Position numbers and translations under genes: made by a program
From: Candidatus Nitrosopelagicus sp.
GTDB taxonomy: Archaea > Thermoproteota > Nitrososphaeria > Nitrososphaerales > Nitrosopumilaceae
Reading direction: 5' to 3'
Length of the DNA stretch: 45,054 bases
Assembly (NCBI GenBank): GCA_028345575.1
Contig: JAOMDR010000011.1
Span: forward strand, 1 to 45,054
The notes under the pieces: model-generated
What the model was told of the DNA's origin: nothing
Seen by the model: the letters and a program-made list of their open reading frames with translations, nothing else
Databases searched by the model: none
In this document: positions 8,472-16,018 of the stretch, piece by piece
How the letters are laid out: each line of letters opens with the position of its first letter
Position numbering within the stretch: position 1 is the first letter of the stretch

Positions 8472-9065
8472 TTAAGCACCAACACCTATTGCATCTATTA
8501 CATTTTGCGCTGCTTCATCAATTTTTCCCTCATTGTTTAGTATAACTTTGAGTGGAGAGCCTGATAAGACAGAACAACTTGCCAACATTGCATCTTGTAC
8601 TGCTAGTTCCTTTTTTATTGCTTCTATTGAAATTTTATCCCGATTTCGAGTATCATCTTTCATTCTGCGATTGTAAATCTCTTCAGGTCTTGCAGAAATT
8701 GCAATAAGATGTGTCGGTTCAAGAATCTGAATTACATGATATGGTAGACCTGGATAAAAGCCCTCATCTGTAGAAATGAATGCATGTGTATCAATGAAGA
8801 TCACATCATCAGTTAATTCAGATATTTTTGTAGCTGCTTGTTTTTGTAAATCTTTTTGCTGAGATACGGGTAAATGTCGGAGATTGTCTCTGTCAGAAAC
8901 TTCACTATTTTCTGCTTCACCCATCATTACAGTTCCGTAACTATGTACACTGGCACAATGTTTTTCTGCATTTATCAATTCGACAATACGTGTAACTAGA
9001 GAAGTTTTCCCTACACCTGGGATTCCAACTATTACGACTTTTTTACGTTCTACCAAGTAAAGCAC
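8472..9065 (-). CDS. adkA: Adenylate kinase, archaeal AdkA type
   Basis: Adenylate kinase interconverts ATP + AMP and two ADP. The P-loop GIPGVGKTS lies at about residues 14-22, and the C-terminal part has the RNRDKISIEAIKKEL stretch typical of the archaeal family (197 residues). The start is GTG at 9065, inside the last codons of secY (23-base overlap). A TTG nine bases later is an alternative, and no ATG is available before the P-loop. The secY-adk pairing is conserved in archaea and bacteria. Confidence 0.92.
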   Translation of the reverse strand: MLYLVERKKVVIVGIPGVGKTSLVTRIVELINAEKHCASVHSYGTVMMGEAENSEVSDRDNLRHLPVSQQKDLQKQAATKISELTDDVIFIDTHAFISTDEGFYPGLPYHVIQILEPTHLIAISARPEEIYNRRMKDDTRNRDKISIEAIKKELAVQDAMLASCSVLSGSPLKVILNNEGKIDEAAQNVIDAIGVGA

Positions 9066-10473
9066 CTAACCGTGGCATGACAACTTCCACCTGTTCTTTT
9101 ACTAATTGGTTATAGTAATTAATTAGAATATCTACAGAAAGCAAAATTCCAATTCCGGTACCAAATACACCTAATACATCTGAAACACCAGCGATTAACC
9201 CGAGAATTGCAGAACCGATTATTGTAACTGATGGAATGTATCTGTTAAGTAATGTCTCAATTGGTTTGTTTGAACGTCTGAATCCTGGTACTTGTACATC
9301 AGCATCTAAAAGATTCTGTGCAGCTTTCTTTGGAGAAAGTCCACCAAGTTCTACCCATAATCTTCCAAAGACAATTACGATTCCAATCATAAATATGACA
9401 TATCCGACAGCTCGTATAGGATCTTGTGCTGCCAGATCTAAACCTCGTGGAGGAGTGATAAAGTAAACAATACCACCAATTGGTGATGATGGACTCGTAG
9501 GATCAAATTGGCCCAAAATATTCAAAAATACATTATTATTCCGCGGGTTGAATTGTGACCAAAACATTTGTCCGATAAATACAGCATTTGCAGTTAAGGC
9601 TGAAGCTAGAATAACAGGAATGTTTGAAACATACATCATTTTAATTGGATAAGTTGCTGCAAAGCCTCTATACTTTGTAGAAACAATTGGAATTTCAACT
9701 TTCATACCTTGAGTGTATACAAGTATTGCAAGAATTCCAGCAGTTAAGAACAAGCCAAATACACTCGGCAGTTGGTTAGAACGGAACAATGCATCAGCTA
9801 CATCACCATACGCAGCCATCTGACCAATAAATGGGAATATACCTATAGCACCACCATCACCTGCAGGCATTGGACTGAACAAACTCCAAAGAATTTGTTG
9901 AGCAACTCCAGCCATAATAAAAATACTAATTCCACTACCTAGACCCCATCCTTTTTGGATAGTTTCATCTAAGAACATTACAATAATTGATGCACCCATC
10001 AGCTGTCCTATCAGTATGTATAGAACCGTGGGCTCAGTAATTCCAGGTCCATAAACAGCGATTGCATATACAACAGATTCTGCTACAATTACAATGTATG
10101 TTACAAGTTTTGTTGCAGTTTGAAACACACCACGTTCTGCAGGATTTTTGAAGTCAAATTTCAAAATATCAGAACCACGAAGCAATTGCATTAACAATCC
10201 ACCTGTAACTATTGGTCCAATACCTAATTCAACAAGAGAACCTTGTTGGGATGCAAAAATTACTCTTGCAAATGCTAAGAAATCAAATTCAGGTGCAGTT
10301 GCTCCAAATAATGGAGTTTGACCCATCACTAGATAAATTACTAAACATCCAGAAGTCCATAGAATTTTTTGTTGTAAAGGGATTTTCTTTTTTGGTTTTG
10401 GAACTTGAGGAATGTAAGGTTCAGCCTTGGCTACAACTTTTCGTATAGTTTCAGTTAGTGTTCCTTCAGCCAT
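9043..10473 (-). CDS. secY: Protein translocase subunit SecY (Sec61 alpha)
   Basis: SecY forms the channel of the Sec translocon in the cytoplasmic membrane. The 476-residue product has about ten hydrophobic segments and the motif YRGFAATYPIKMMYVSNIPV, which belongs to the conserved region around the fifth cytoplasmic loop. A second plug-like hydrophobic segment, FGATAPEFDF, follows the first membrane span. Its ATG overlaps the end of uL15 by eight bases and its end overlaps adenylate kinase. The partner SecE is at 21744 in this window. Confidence 0.97.
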   Translation of the reverse strand: MAEGTLTETIRKVVAKAEPYIPQVPKPKKKIPLQQKILWTSGCLVIYLVMGQTPLFGATAPEFDFLAFARVIFASQQGSLVELGIGPIVTGGLLMQLLRGSDILKFDFKNPAERGVFQTATKLVTYIVIVAESVVYAIAVYGPGITEPTVLYILIGQLMGASIIVMFLDETIQKGWGLGSGISIFIMAGVAQQILWSLFSPMPAGDGGAIGIFPFIGQMAAYGDVADALFRSNQLPSVFGLFLTAGILAILVYTQGMKVEIPIVSTKYRGFAATYPIKMMYVSNIPVILASALTANAVFIGQMFWSQFNPRNNNVFLNILGQFDPTSPSSPIGGIVYFITPPRGLDLAAQDPIRAVGYVIFMIGIVIVFGRLWVELGGLSPKKAAQNLLDADVQVPGFRRSNKPIETLLNRYIPSVTIIGSAILGLIAGVSDVLGVFGTGIGILLSVDILINYYNQLVKEQVEVVMPRLGALLGRT

Positions 10474-10945
10474 CTTTGTTTTCTACATCTTCTGTTTTTT
10501 CTTGTGATTTCTCTTCAGTTTTTTGAATAGGGAGAATTACTTCACCACCTGCCTGTTTTATTTTTTCAATTGCAGAAGGCGTTGCATTTTTTACTTTTAT
10601 TGTATATGCGATATTAATTTGACCTCCGCCTAGTAACTTTTCAATTTTGAGTGATTCTAAATCTAGAGTATTTTTAGAATTTTCAGATTTCCCGGATTTT
10701 GCAAATAGATCTTTCAAGTCTCTAACATTTATCCAAACTTTGGTAATACTTGGATGTGGAGAATGAGTTCCTTCATGACCAAAATGATCTTGATCTTCTT
10801 TAATTACAGTACTTGCAAGATGTTTCAAATGTCCAGAACGTCCTAGTCCACCTTTGTGACCAAATGATCTGTGTTGTGCAACTTGTCCCCATCCCATATG
10901 TCTTCCACCTCTGAGTCTTCTAGTTTTTCTTAATCTTGTTGCCAT
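10466..10945 (-). CDS. rpl15: Large ribosomal subunit protein uL15
   Basis: The 159-residue protein starts with the basic MATRLRKTRRLRGGRHMGWG typical of archaeal/eukaryotic uL15 (L27a type). GHKGGLGRSGHLKHL follows, the Gly/His-rich extension that threads into 23S rRNA. The C-terminal globular part contains LLGGGQI and the usual VILPI ending, then an acidic tail. It lies between uL30 (one base away) and secY (overlapping), the standard spc operon position. Confidence 0.96.
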   Translation of the reverse strand: MATRLRKTRRLRGGRHMGWGQVAQHRSFGHKGGLGRSGHLKHLASTVIKEDQDHFGHEGTHSPHPSITKVWINVRDLKDLFAKSGKSENSKNTLDLESLKIEKLLGGGQINIAYTIKVKNATPSAIEKIKQAGGEVILPIQKTEEKSQEKTEDVENKDG

Positions 10946-10946
10946 T

Positions 10947-11414
10947 TTACATCATCCTCTTCACGATAACTAGAAGTTCTTTGTTGTGGCCTAAAACACC
11001 TTTTTGGCCGTAGAGTTTTTTACAGCTTCTTTTGAATCCATGTCTTGGAGGATCTAGTGCAAACCAAGGTTTTAGAGGTTTTAATTTTGAAAGTGAGGTT
11101 TTGCCTTCTGCTAATGCAGAGGCTAATTCATCTACAGATTTGTATCCTAATGCAATAATATCTTCAGAAGTGATTTTCTTATAGCCAGATTTTCGTGCTT
11201 TTTTATCTAAAAGTTCTTTTGCAGTTTCAACATCAAGTTCTTGCCAGGCAACATAATGTTGAACCTTTCTAAGCATTCCAATAGTATTATCTATTTCAGG
11301 AATAATTACAGCACGATGTTTCTTTTCTAATTTTAGTAAATTCATAGTAGTAGTAGCCCAATATGGTACATCAGCGGTTCCACTAATTCTTACAACAAGA
11401 TATGCTTTAGACAT
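10947..11414 (-). CDS. rpl30: Large ribosomal subunit protein uL30
   Basis: From ATG at 11414 the product is 155 residues and begins MSKAYLVVRISG, the normal start of archaeal uL30. A longer frame to 11450 would add 12 unrelated residues and overlap uS5, so I reject it. The ending LDPPRHGFKRSCKKLYGQ is the conserved C-terminal extension of the archaeal/eukaryotic form (L7 type). It sits five bases after uS5 and one base before uL15. Confidence 0.95.
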   Translation of the reverse strand: MSKAYLVVRISGTADVPYWATTTMNLLKLEKKHRAVIIPEIDNTIGMLRKVQHYVAWQELDVETAKELLDKKARKSGYKKITSEDIIALGYKSVDELASALAEGKTSLSKLKPLKPWFALDPPRHGFKRSCKKLYGQKGVLGHNKELLVIVKRMM

Positions 11415-11419
11415 GATAA

Positions 11420-12193
11420 TTACCCTTGGCTGAATGTCTGTCGTAGACATTCAAGCAATGCTTTTGATGTGGAATTCATTGTTGCAGTAGAGCCATTTGT
11501 ATGAGTCCATGCATCTTTTACACCTGCTAATTTTAATAAATTACGAATTTTTCCACCTGCAACAAGTCCTAAACCTCTTGGACCAGGTAAAATTTCAATT
11601 GTAACACTTCCACCTTTCCCTTTAACTGTAAATGGTACCGAATGTTTTTGATCACATCTACATTCCCAACTTCCACATCCAAGTTTGATTGGACTGACAT
11701 TTAGAAATGCAGCATTGTTTGCTTTTTCAATTGCAATTCTCATTTGTTTAGATTTTCCAAGACCAATTCCAAGCCAACCATTTTGATTACCTGCTGCGAC
11801 TAAAGCTTTGAATCTTGTAGACTGACCATTTGGAGTCATCTTTTGAATTAAACCAACATCAATAACTTCAGTTTTTAAATCAGGTAATAGTTTTTTGATG
11901 ATTCCTGCTTCTTGTATACGTAAACCTTTTTCATAAATTTCTTCCATAGTAGTAATTTCACCAGATGCAACTTTTTTTCCTAGCATTGTTTTTGGATCCC
12001 ATACTTCAACAACAGGTTCACGTCTTGGTCTTCGTGGTCTATCACCCTGACGACCACCTCTACCTCCAGGTCCACCAGGTCTACCTCCAGGTCCACCAGG
12101 TCTACCTCCAGGTCCACCAGGTCTACCTCCAGGTCCACTTCTGGATTGTTGCTGTTGTTGCGGTGATTTTTTAACAGTTTTTTCAATACTCAT
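11420..12193 (-). CDS. rps5: Small ribosomal subunit protein uS5 with Gly/Arg/Pro-rich N-terminal repeats
   Basis: The core (about residues 65-257) is uS5, with EIYEKGLRIQEAGI, the RFKALVAAGNQNGWLGIGLGK segment and the PRGLGLVAGG loop. uS5 takes part in decoding accuracy and helps form the mRNA entry site. Unlike typical archaeal uS5, the first 60 residues are a low-complexity tail: a poly-Gln stretch (13-16), then perfect GPGGRPG heptad repeats, then an Arg/Gly segment. The repeats are encoded by a 21-base tandem repeat. The ATG overlaps the uL18 stop (ATGA). The tail is probably disordered and RNA-binding, by analogy with RGG tails; that is inference. Confidence 0.95.
   Translation of the reverse strand: MSIEKTVKKSPQQQQQSRSGPGGRPGGPGGRPGGPGGRPGGPGGRGGRQGDRPRRPRREPVVEVWDPKTMLGKKVASGEITTMEEIYEKGLRIQEAGIIKKLLPDLKTEVIDVGLIQKMTPNGQSTRFKALVAAGNQNGWLGIGLGKSKQMRIAIEKANNAAFLNVSPIKLGCGSWECRCDQKHSVPFTVKGKGGSVTIEILPGPRGLGLVAGGKIRNLLKLAGVKDAWTHTNGSTATMNSTSKALLECLRQTFSQG
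12061..12141 (-). repeat. 21-base perfect tandem repeat inside uS5
   Basis: Three perfect copies begin at 12061, 12082 and 12103, and a partial copy runs from 12124 to 12141. Each encodes the heptad GGPGGRP. Perfect identity at synonymous positions points to recent duplication by slippage, so copy number may differ between strains. Confidence 0.9.
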
Positions 12194-12678
12194 TTAGTTT
12201 TTACCTCACTATCAATTTTTGATTTAACACTTGCAACATCGTTTTTTACTTTTAGATGTTCACCATTAATTCGTTCATCAGCTGGAAATGCTTCTTCATC
12301 AGCTGGGACTTTAACACCTGCATCAATTACACCTTTTAGTGCTGCAGCCATTCTATCAGTATACCTTCTAGTACCACTATACAAAATTGCATCAGTAACT
12401 CCATTTGATAATGCTTTTTTTCCAGCCATGTAACCAGTCAAATATGATGCAGGAATGTTCTTTCGTGAACCTTTCCAGCCATCTTTGATTAAGAATCTAG
12501 AATGTGCAGATGCCAAAACTTTATCTCCTTTAATTTCAGGTTTTACAATTTGGACTTGAGTATTTTCATTTGTAACGTTAACTGTAATAAAATCTCGCTT
12601 TCCCATAAGCATGATTTTTCGTTTCCGATAGTTAGTTTTCTCACTACGAATTCTTTGTAATATCTTTGAATATGCCAT
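12190..12678 (-). CDS. rpl18: Large ribosomal subunit protein uL18
   Basis: The 162-residue protein binds 5S rRNA in the central protuberance. It begins with the Tyr/Arg-rich segment and continues with GWKGSRKNIPASYLTGYMAGKKA, close to the archaeal uL18/L5 consensus; the region VPADEEAFPADERINGEH is the archaeal C-terminal extension. Here it is the first gene of this ribosomal run, since the genes that usually precede it, eL32 and eL19, are found at 19774-20617 instead. Its own TATA-like box is at 12704-12713. Confidence 0.96.
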   Translation of the reverse strand: MAYSKILQRIRSEKTNYRKRKIMLMGKRDFITVNVTNENTQVQIVKPEIKGDKVLASAHSRFLIKDGWKGSRKNIPASYLTGYMAGKKALSNGVTDAILYSGTRRYTDRMAAALKGVIDAGVKVPADEEAFPADERINGEHLKVKNDVASVKSKIDSEVKTK

Positions 12679-12703
12679 CTATAGAGGGAAAACTTGAGAT
12701 TGG

Positions 12704-12713
12704 TATTATAAAC
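12704..12713 (-). promoter_or_regulatory. TATA-like box for the uL18-uS5-SecY operon
   Basis: On the minus strand GTTTATAATA is centred about 30 bases upstream of the uL18 ATG, so transcription should start within a few bases of the start codon. The box abuts the stop codon of argF, showing that the ribosomal operon has its own promoter. Confidence 0.55.
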
Positions 12714-12714
12714 C

Positions 12715-13635
12715 TTAGACGCCAAGAAGGTGAACTAACAATGCTTTTTGGACATGTAGTCGATTTTCAGCTTCATCCCAAACAACAGATTGTGAACCAT
12801 CAATAACATCAGAAGTTACTTCTTGATCACGTTTGGCAGGAAGACAATGCATGAAGATTGCATCTTTTTTGGCATTATTCATTAAAGATTGAGTAACTTG
12901 GAATTTTGGAAGGAATTTTTTAACGCGATCAGAATTTGTGTTATGTATAGAAACAAATGTATCAGTCATCACAACATCTGCATCTTTTACTGCTAATTCA
13001 GGATTATCAGAAACCTCTAAAATTTCAGCATCTTTACCAATTTTGATAACATCAAAATCAGGTTCATACCCATCAGGAATTGCAACAGAGAGATTTATCT
13101 TTAATTTTGCACATCCCAATATCAGTGAATTACAGACATTGTTTCCATCACCTATCCAAGCAATTTTAATTTTCTTTAGATTTTTTTTATGTTCTTTAAT
13201 TGTCATAAAATCTGCAAGGATTTGACATGGATGAAATGAATCAGATAATCCGTTAATTACAGGAATAGAAGAATTTCTTGCAAAAGTTTCTAAAGATTTA
13301 TGATCATAAACACGAGCCATCACCACATTCACATAACGAGAAAGTGTCTTTGCAGTATCTGCAATAGATTCACCACGTGATAGTTGAAGATCATTTGGAG
13401 ATAATGTAAGTGCATGACCTCCAAGGTGAAACATTCCTACTTCAAAACTAACACGAGTTCGAGTAGAAGGCTTTTCAAATATCATTGCGAGTGTTTTATT
13501 TTGTAAAAGTGGTTTCGCTTTTCCTTTTTTTTGTTCTTTTTTCAAATCTATTGCTAAATCGATTATATTATTAATTTCCTTAGATTCTAATTCATCTAAT
13601 GTTAGTACATTCACATTATGCGGTTTGTGGGTCAT
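12715..13635 (-). CDS. argF: Ornithine carbamoyltransferase
   Basis: The enzyme joins carbamoyl phosphate and ornithine to citrulline in arginine synthesis. The carbamoyl-phosphate motif STRTR is at residues 57-61, and the ornithine/active-site motif HCLPA is near 262. DSFHPCQILADFMT, a conserved element, is near 137. The length (306) is normal. It is followed by the ribosomal operon but has its own promoter: a TATA-like element at 13659-13667 is about 26 bases from the ATG, so its mRNA is likely leaderless. Confidence 0.95.
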   Translation of the reverse strand: MTHKPHNVNVLTLDELESKEINNIIDLAIDLKKEQKKGKAKPLLQNKTLAMIFEKPSTRTRVSFEVGMFHLGGHALTLSPNDLQLSRGESIADTAKTLSRYVNVVMARVYDHKSLETFARNSSIPVINGLSDSFHPCQILADFMTIKEHKKNLKKIKIAWIGDGNNVCNSLILGCAKLKINLSVAIPDGYEPDFDVIKIGKDAEILEVSDNPELAVKDADVVMTDTFVSIHNTNSDRVKKFLPKFQVTQSLMNNAKKDAIFMHCLPAKRDQEVTSDVIDGSQSVVWDEAENRLHVQKALLVHLLGV

Positions 13636-13674
13636 AGATTATAGAATAGAAGATGTTTCTTATAGTTTTGTAAA

Positions 13675-14835
13675 CTATGGTTTTGGTCTTCCATCTTGAA
13701 TCCATTTCTTAATTTTATTGGCTAAGTTTTTTGCCTCATTATCAGTTTCAGGTGGAGGAACATCATACAAATCAGCATATGTGTTAATGTCATCAGTTTC
13801 AATTCCTTTGAAAGGATCATCACTTTCTTCGGGTTGTGGTTGTGGTTGTGGTTCTGGTTGTGGTTCTGGTTGTGGTTCTGGTTCTGGTTGTGGTTTTTTA
13901 ATTTCTGATAACGATGGAACATCAATATCAGTGGATTCGAAAACGTTTTCAAGAAAAGTTTGTTTGCTGAATTTTACAATATCATCATATTCTTGACCTA
14001 CACCAACATAGATAATTGGAGATGATGTTACCTTCACAATAGACAATGCTGCACCACCTCTAGCATCTGCATCACTTTTTGTTAAAATTGAACATTCAAA
14101 ATTTACCTGTTTATGGAATTCACGTGCTTGATTTACAGTATCATTACCTGCTAATGAATCACCTACAAATATTTTCATATCAGGCTTTACAACTTTGGTA
14201 ATCTTTGCAATCTGTTCCATCAAATTAGAACTGGTCTGCATTCGTCCTGCAGTATCAACTAATACACAATCAACTTTGTGAGATTTAGCATACAAAACAG
14301 CATCTTTTGCAACAGCAGCAGGATCTGAACCATAGTTTTGTGCGATGATTTTAAGATTAAGCCTGTTTGTGTGTTCACGAAGCTGTTCAATAGCACCTGC
14401 ACGATAAGTGTCTGCAGCTGCAATAACTACAGATAGTTTCTCATTTTTTAACATATTTGCAACTTTAGCAAGTGATGTTGTTTTCCCGGTACCATTTATT
14501 CCAACAAATACGACAATGAATGGTTCATTTGATGATTTTTTTTCATTAATTCTAGCCACTAAATCAACATGACCGGCATTATCAAAAGTTTCACTAATGA
14601 ATTCAATTAGGCTTTGTTTAACGAAATTTTGTATATTTTTCTTTTCAACTCTAGAGCCAATTATTTTTTCTTTTAAACTATCTTTGATTGAATCAATTAC
14701 TTCAGTCGCTACATCAGATTCAAGTAAATTAATTTCCAATTCAAATAAAACATCTTCGATGTCTTTTTCGTTAAGATCCTTTTCACTAAATCCAGTAGAG
14801 ACATTAGAAAATGCTTTTTTTAGATTATCAAACAT
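13675..14835 (-). CDS. ftsY: Signal recognition particle receptor FtsY with C-terminal PQ/PE-rich extension
   Basis: FtsY docks the SRP-ribosome complex at the membrane and is a GTPase. The N domain covers residues 1-100. The G domain has GINGTGKTT (112-120), the DTYRAGAIEQ insertion motif (142-151), DTAGRM (194-199) and TKSD (252-255). The usual end of the family is near residue 300. Here 86 more residues follow: a Pro-Gln/Pro-Glu run (315-335), an acidic patch and a terminal amphipathic, Lys/Trp-containing segment (NLANKIKKWIQDG). Bacterial FtsY carries an acidic region at the N-terminus, so a C-terminal one is unusual. The gene follows prefoldin alpha, a common archaeal pairing. Confidence 0.95.
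   Translation of the reverse strand: MFDNLKKAFSNVSTGFSEKDLNEKDIEDVLFELEINLLESDVATEVIDSIKDSLKEKIIGSRVEKKNIQNFVKQSLIEFISETFDNAGHVDLVARINEKKSSNEPFIVVFVGINGTGKTTSLAKVANMLKNEKLSVVIAAADTYRAGAIEQLREHTNRLNLKIIAQNYGSDPAAVAKDAVLYAKSHKVDCVLVDTAGRMQTSSNLMEQIAKITKVVKPDMKIFVGDSLAGNDTVNQAREFHKQVNFECSILTKSDADARGGAALSIVKVTSSPIIYVGVGQEYDDIVKFSKQTFLENVFESTDIDVPSLSEIKKPQPEPEPQPEPQPEPQPQPQPEESDDPFKGIETDDINTYADLYDVPPPETDNEAKNLANKIKKWIQDGRPKP
13832..13891 (-). repeat. Hexanucleotide tandem repeat in ftsY
   Basis: Ten tandem copies of GGTTGT or GGTTCT (plus-strand reading) encode alternating Pro-Gln and Pro-Glu dipeptides. Unlike the uS5 repeat the units vary at the fifth base, which changes Gln to Glu; the composition is kept while the order varies. 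Confidence 0.85.
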
Positions 14836-14840
14836 AATTG

Positions 14841-15260
14841 TTATGATTGTGATTGTGGTTGTTGCATAATTTGTTGCATCTGTTGTTTTCCTTGTTCTAG
14901 ATTTGCTGCAATTTGTTGTCGTTGTGCATTTGTTTCTTGTAATGCAACTTCTAATTCTTTAATTTTTGACTCCAAATAACTAAGTGCTGAATCATGATCT
15001 TTTTCTATTGCGACTCCAGCACCGACATTAACCACAATTTTTTCATTTGGAAGAGTTTTAGTTTTGATAAAAGTGCCCATTCCAACTGGAACTAAACTTT
15101 CAGAATCAGGATTTGCTTTAATTTCTTGAATTGATTTTATTGCAGAATCAGCGTCACGCATTATATTTTTTATAGAATTCTCTTTTTGTGACATTTCTGC
15201 GTACATGTTTTCAAGCATTTGCATTTGTTGTAACATTTGTTGGGCTTGTTCTTCGCTCAT
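14841..15260 (-). CDS. pfdA: Prefoldin alpha subunit
   Basis: Prefoldin is a hexamer of two alpha and four beta subunits that captures unfolded proteins and hands them to the thermosome. The 139-residue protein has two long coiled-coil helices (about 1-48 and 95-135) flanking a beta-hairpin region with SLVPVGMGTFIK and NVGAGVAIEK, the classical alpha-prefoldin pattern. The C-terminus is Gln-rich (QQMQQIMQQPQSQS). ftsY follows after five bases, an arrangement seen in many archaea. Confidence 0.93.
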   Translation of the reverse strand: MSEEQAQQMLQQMQMLENMYAEMSQKENSIKNIMRDADSAIKSIQEIKANPDSESLVPVGMGTFIKTKTLPNEKIVVNVGAGVAIEKDHDSALSYLESKIKELEVALQETNAQRQQIAANLEQGKQQMQQIMQQPQSQS

Positions 15261-15280
15261 GATAACGAGTTGTATACACT

Positions 15281-15290
15281 GTATAAAAAT
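15281..15290 (-). promoter_or_regulatory. TATA-like box for pfdA-ftsY
   Basis: ATTTTTATAC on the minus strand is centred about 25 bases from the prefoldin ATG, consistent with a leaderless mRNA. Confidence 0.5.
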
Positions 15291-15299
15291 TAGAGTTTT

Positions 15300-15324
15300 T
15301 GAATAAAAGAAAAAAGAAAAGAGT
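15300..15324 (-). terminator. T-rich terminator after superoxide dismutase
   Basis: Directly after the sod stop the minus strand is an almost pure pyrimidine stretch with several T runs (including six Ts). It lies just upstream of the pfdA promoter and would separate the two transcription units. Confidence 0.4.
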
Positions 15325-15325
15325 A

Positions 15326-15946
15326 TTACTTTGCTTTTGAGAATCGTTCGTTTATTTCATCCCAGTTGATGACATTCCACCAAGCAGCTATGTAATCAGG
15401 TCTTTTGTTTTGATACTTGAGATAGTATGCATGTTCCCAAACATCTAATCCTAATAGAGGAACTAAACCCTCAGTTCGTGGACTAGTTTGGTTGGACATT
15501 GCCTTGTATTCGACTTTACCAGAGTTTGGATTGTACACAAGCCAACCCCATCCGCTTCCTTGAATAGGAGCTGTTTTGCTAGAGAATAATTCTTTAAACT
15601 CTGCAAAAGATCCAAAGGAATCATTGATGGCATCAGCAATTGCTCCAGTTGGTTCACCACCACCATTTTGTTTCATACTGTTCCAAAACAGTTTATGGTT
15701 ATCGTATCCTCCACCATTAAAGTTAATGGCGCCCTTGACATCGTCAGGAACTTGATTGATGTTTGACAAGATTTCTTCAATATCCTTTTCTTGTAATTCA
15801 GGACTAAGTTTTTCTAATGCACCATTCATACCATCAGTGTATTTTTGGTGATGTTTTGAATGATGAATTTCCATTGTTTGTGCATCAATGTGAGGCTCTA
15901 GTGCATCATATGCATAAGGCATCTCAGGAAGTGTATATTTTCCCAT
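15326..15946 (-). CDS. sod: Superoxide dismutase, Fe/Mn family
   Basis: The enzyme converts superoxide to hydrogen peroxide and oxygen in the cytoplasm. Metal ligands by family alignment are H28 (MEIHHSKHH), H84 (DNHKLFW), D168 and H172 (DVWEHAYY), all present. The length (206) is normal. The metal preference cannot be read with certainty. A TATA-like element at 15966-15977 is about 25 bases from the ATG, so this is a single-gene leaderless unit, divergent from the subtilase. Confidence 0.96.
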   Translation of the reverse strand: MGKYTLPEMPYAYDALEPHIDAQTMEIHHSKHHQKYTDGMNGALEKLSPELQEKDIEEILSNINQVPDDVKGAINFNGGGYDNHKLFWNSMKQNGGGEPTGAIADAINDSFGSFAEFKELFSSKTAPIQGSGWGWLVYNPNSGKVEYKAMSNQTSPRTEGLVPLLGLDVWEHAYYLKYQNKRPDYIAAWWNVINWDEINERFSKAK

Positions 15947-16018
15947 ACTGATGGATAATATGGAAGTAATTTATTGCTTTTCTAAAGGAATTATTACCAA
16001 TTAAAAATTACATCACAT

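Noticed and set aside
12061-12141. Short regular repeats that might suggest a CRISPR array
   Set aside because: The units are directly adjacent with no spacers and lie in frame inside uS5, encoding a Gly/Arg/Pro heptad.
11965-12174. Open frames on the plus strand and in another minus frame across the uS5 repeat
   Set aside because: They exist only because the 21-base repeat keeps all frames open; the products are low-complexity and overlap a certain ribosomal protein gene.
13718-13996. Plus-strand Gly/Cys/Ser-rich frame opposite ftsY
   Set aside because: It is the antisense reading of the Pro-Gln/Pro-Glu hexamer repeat, not a real protein.
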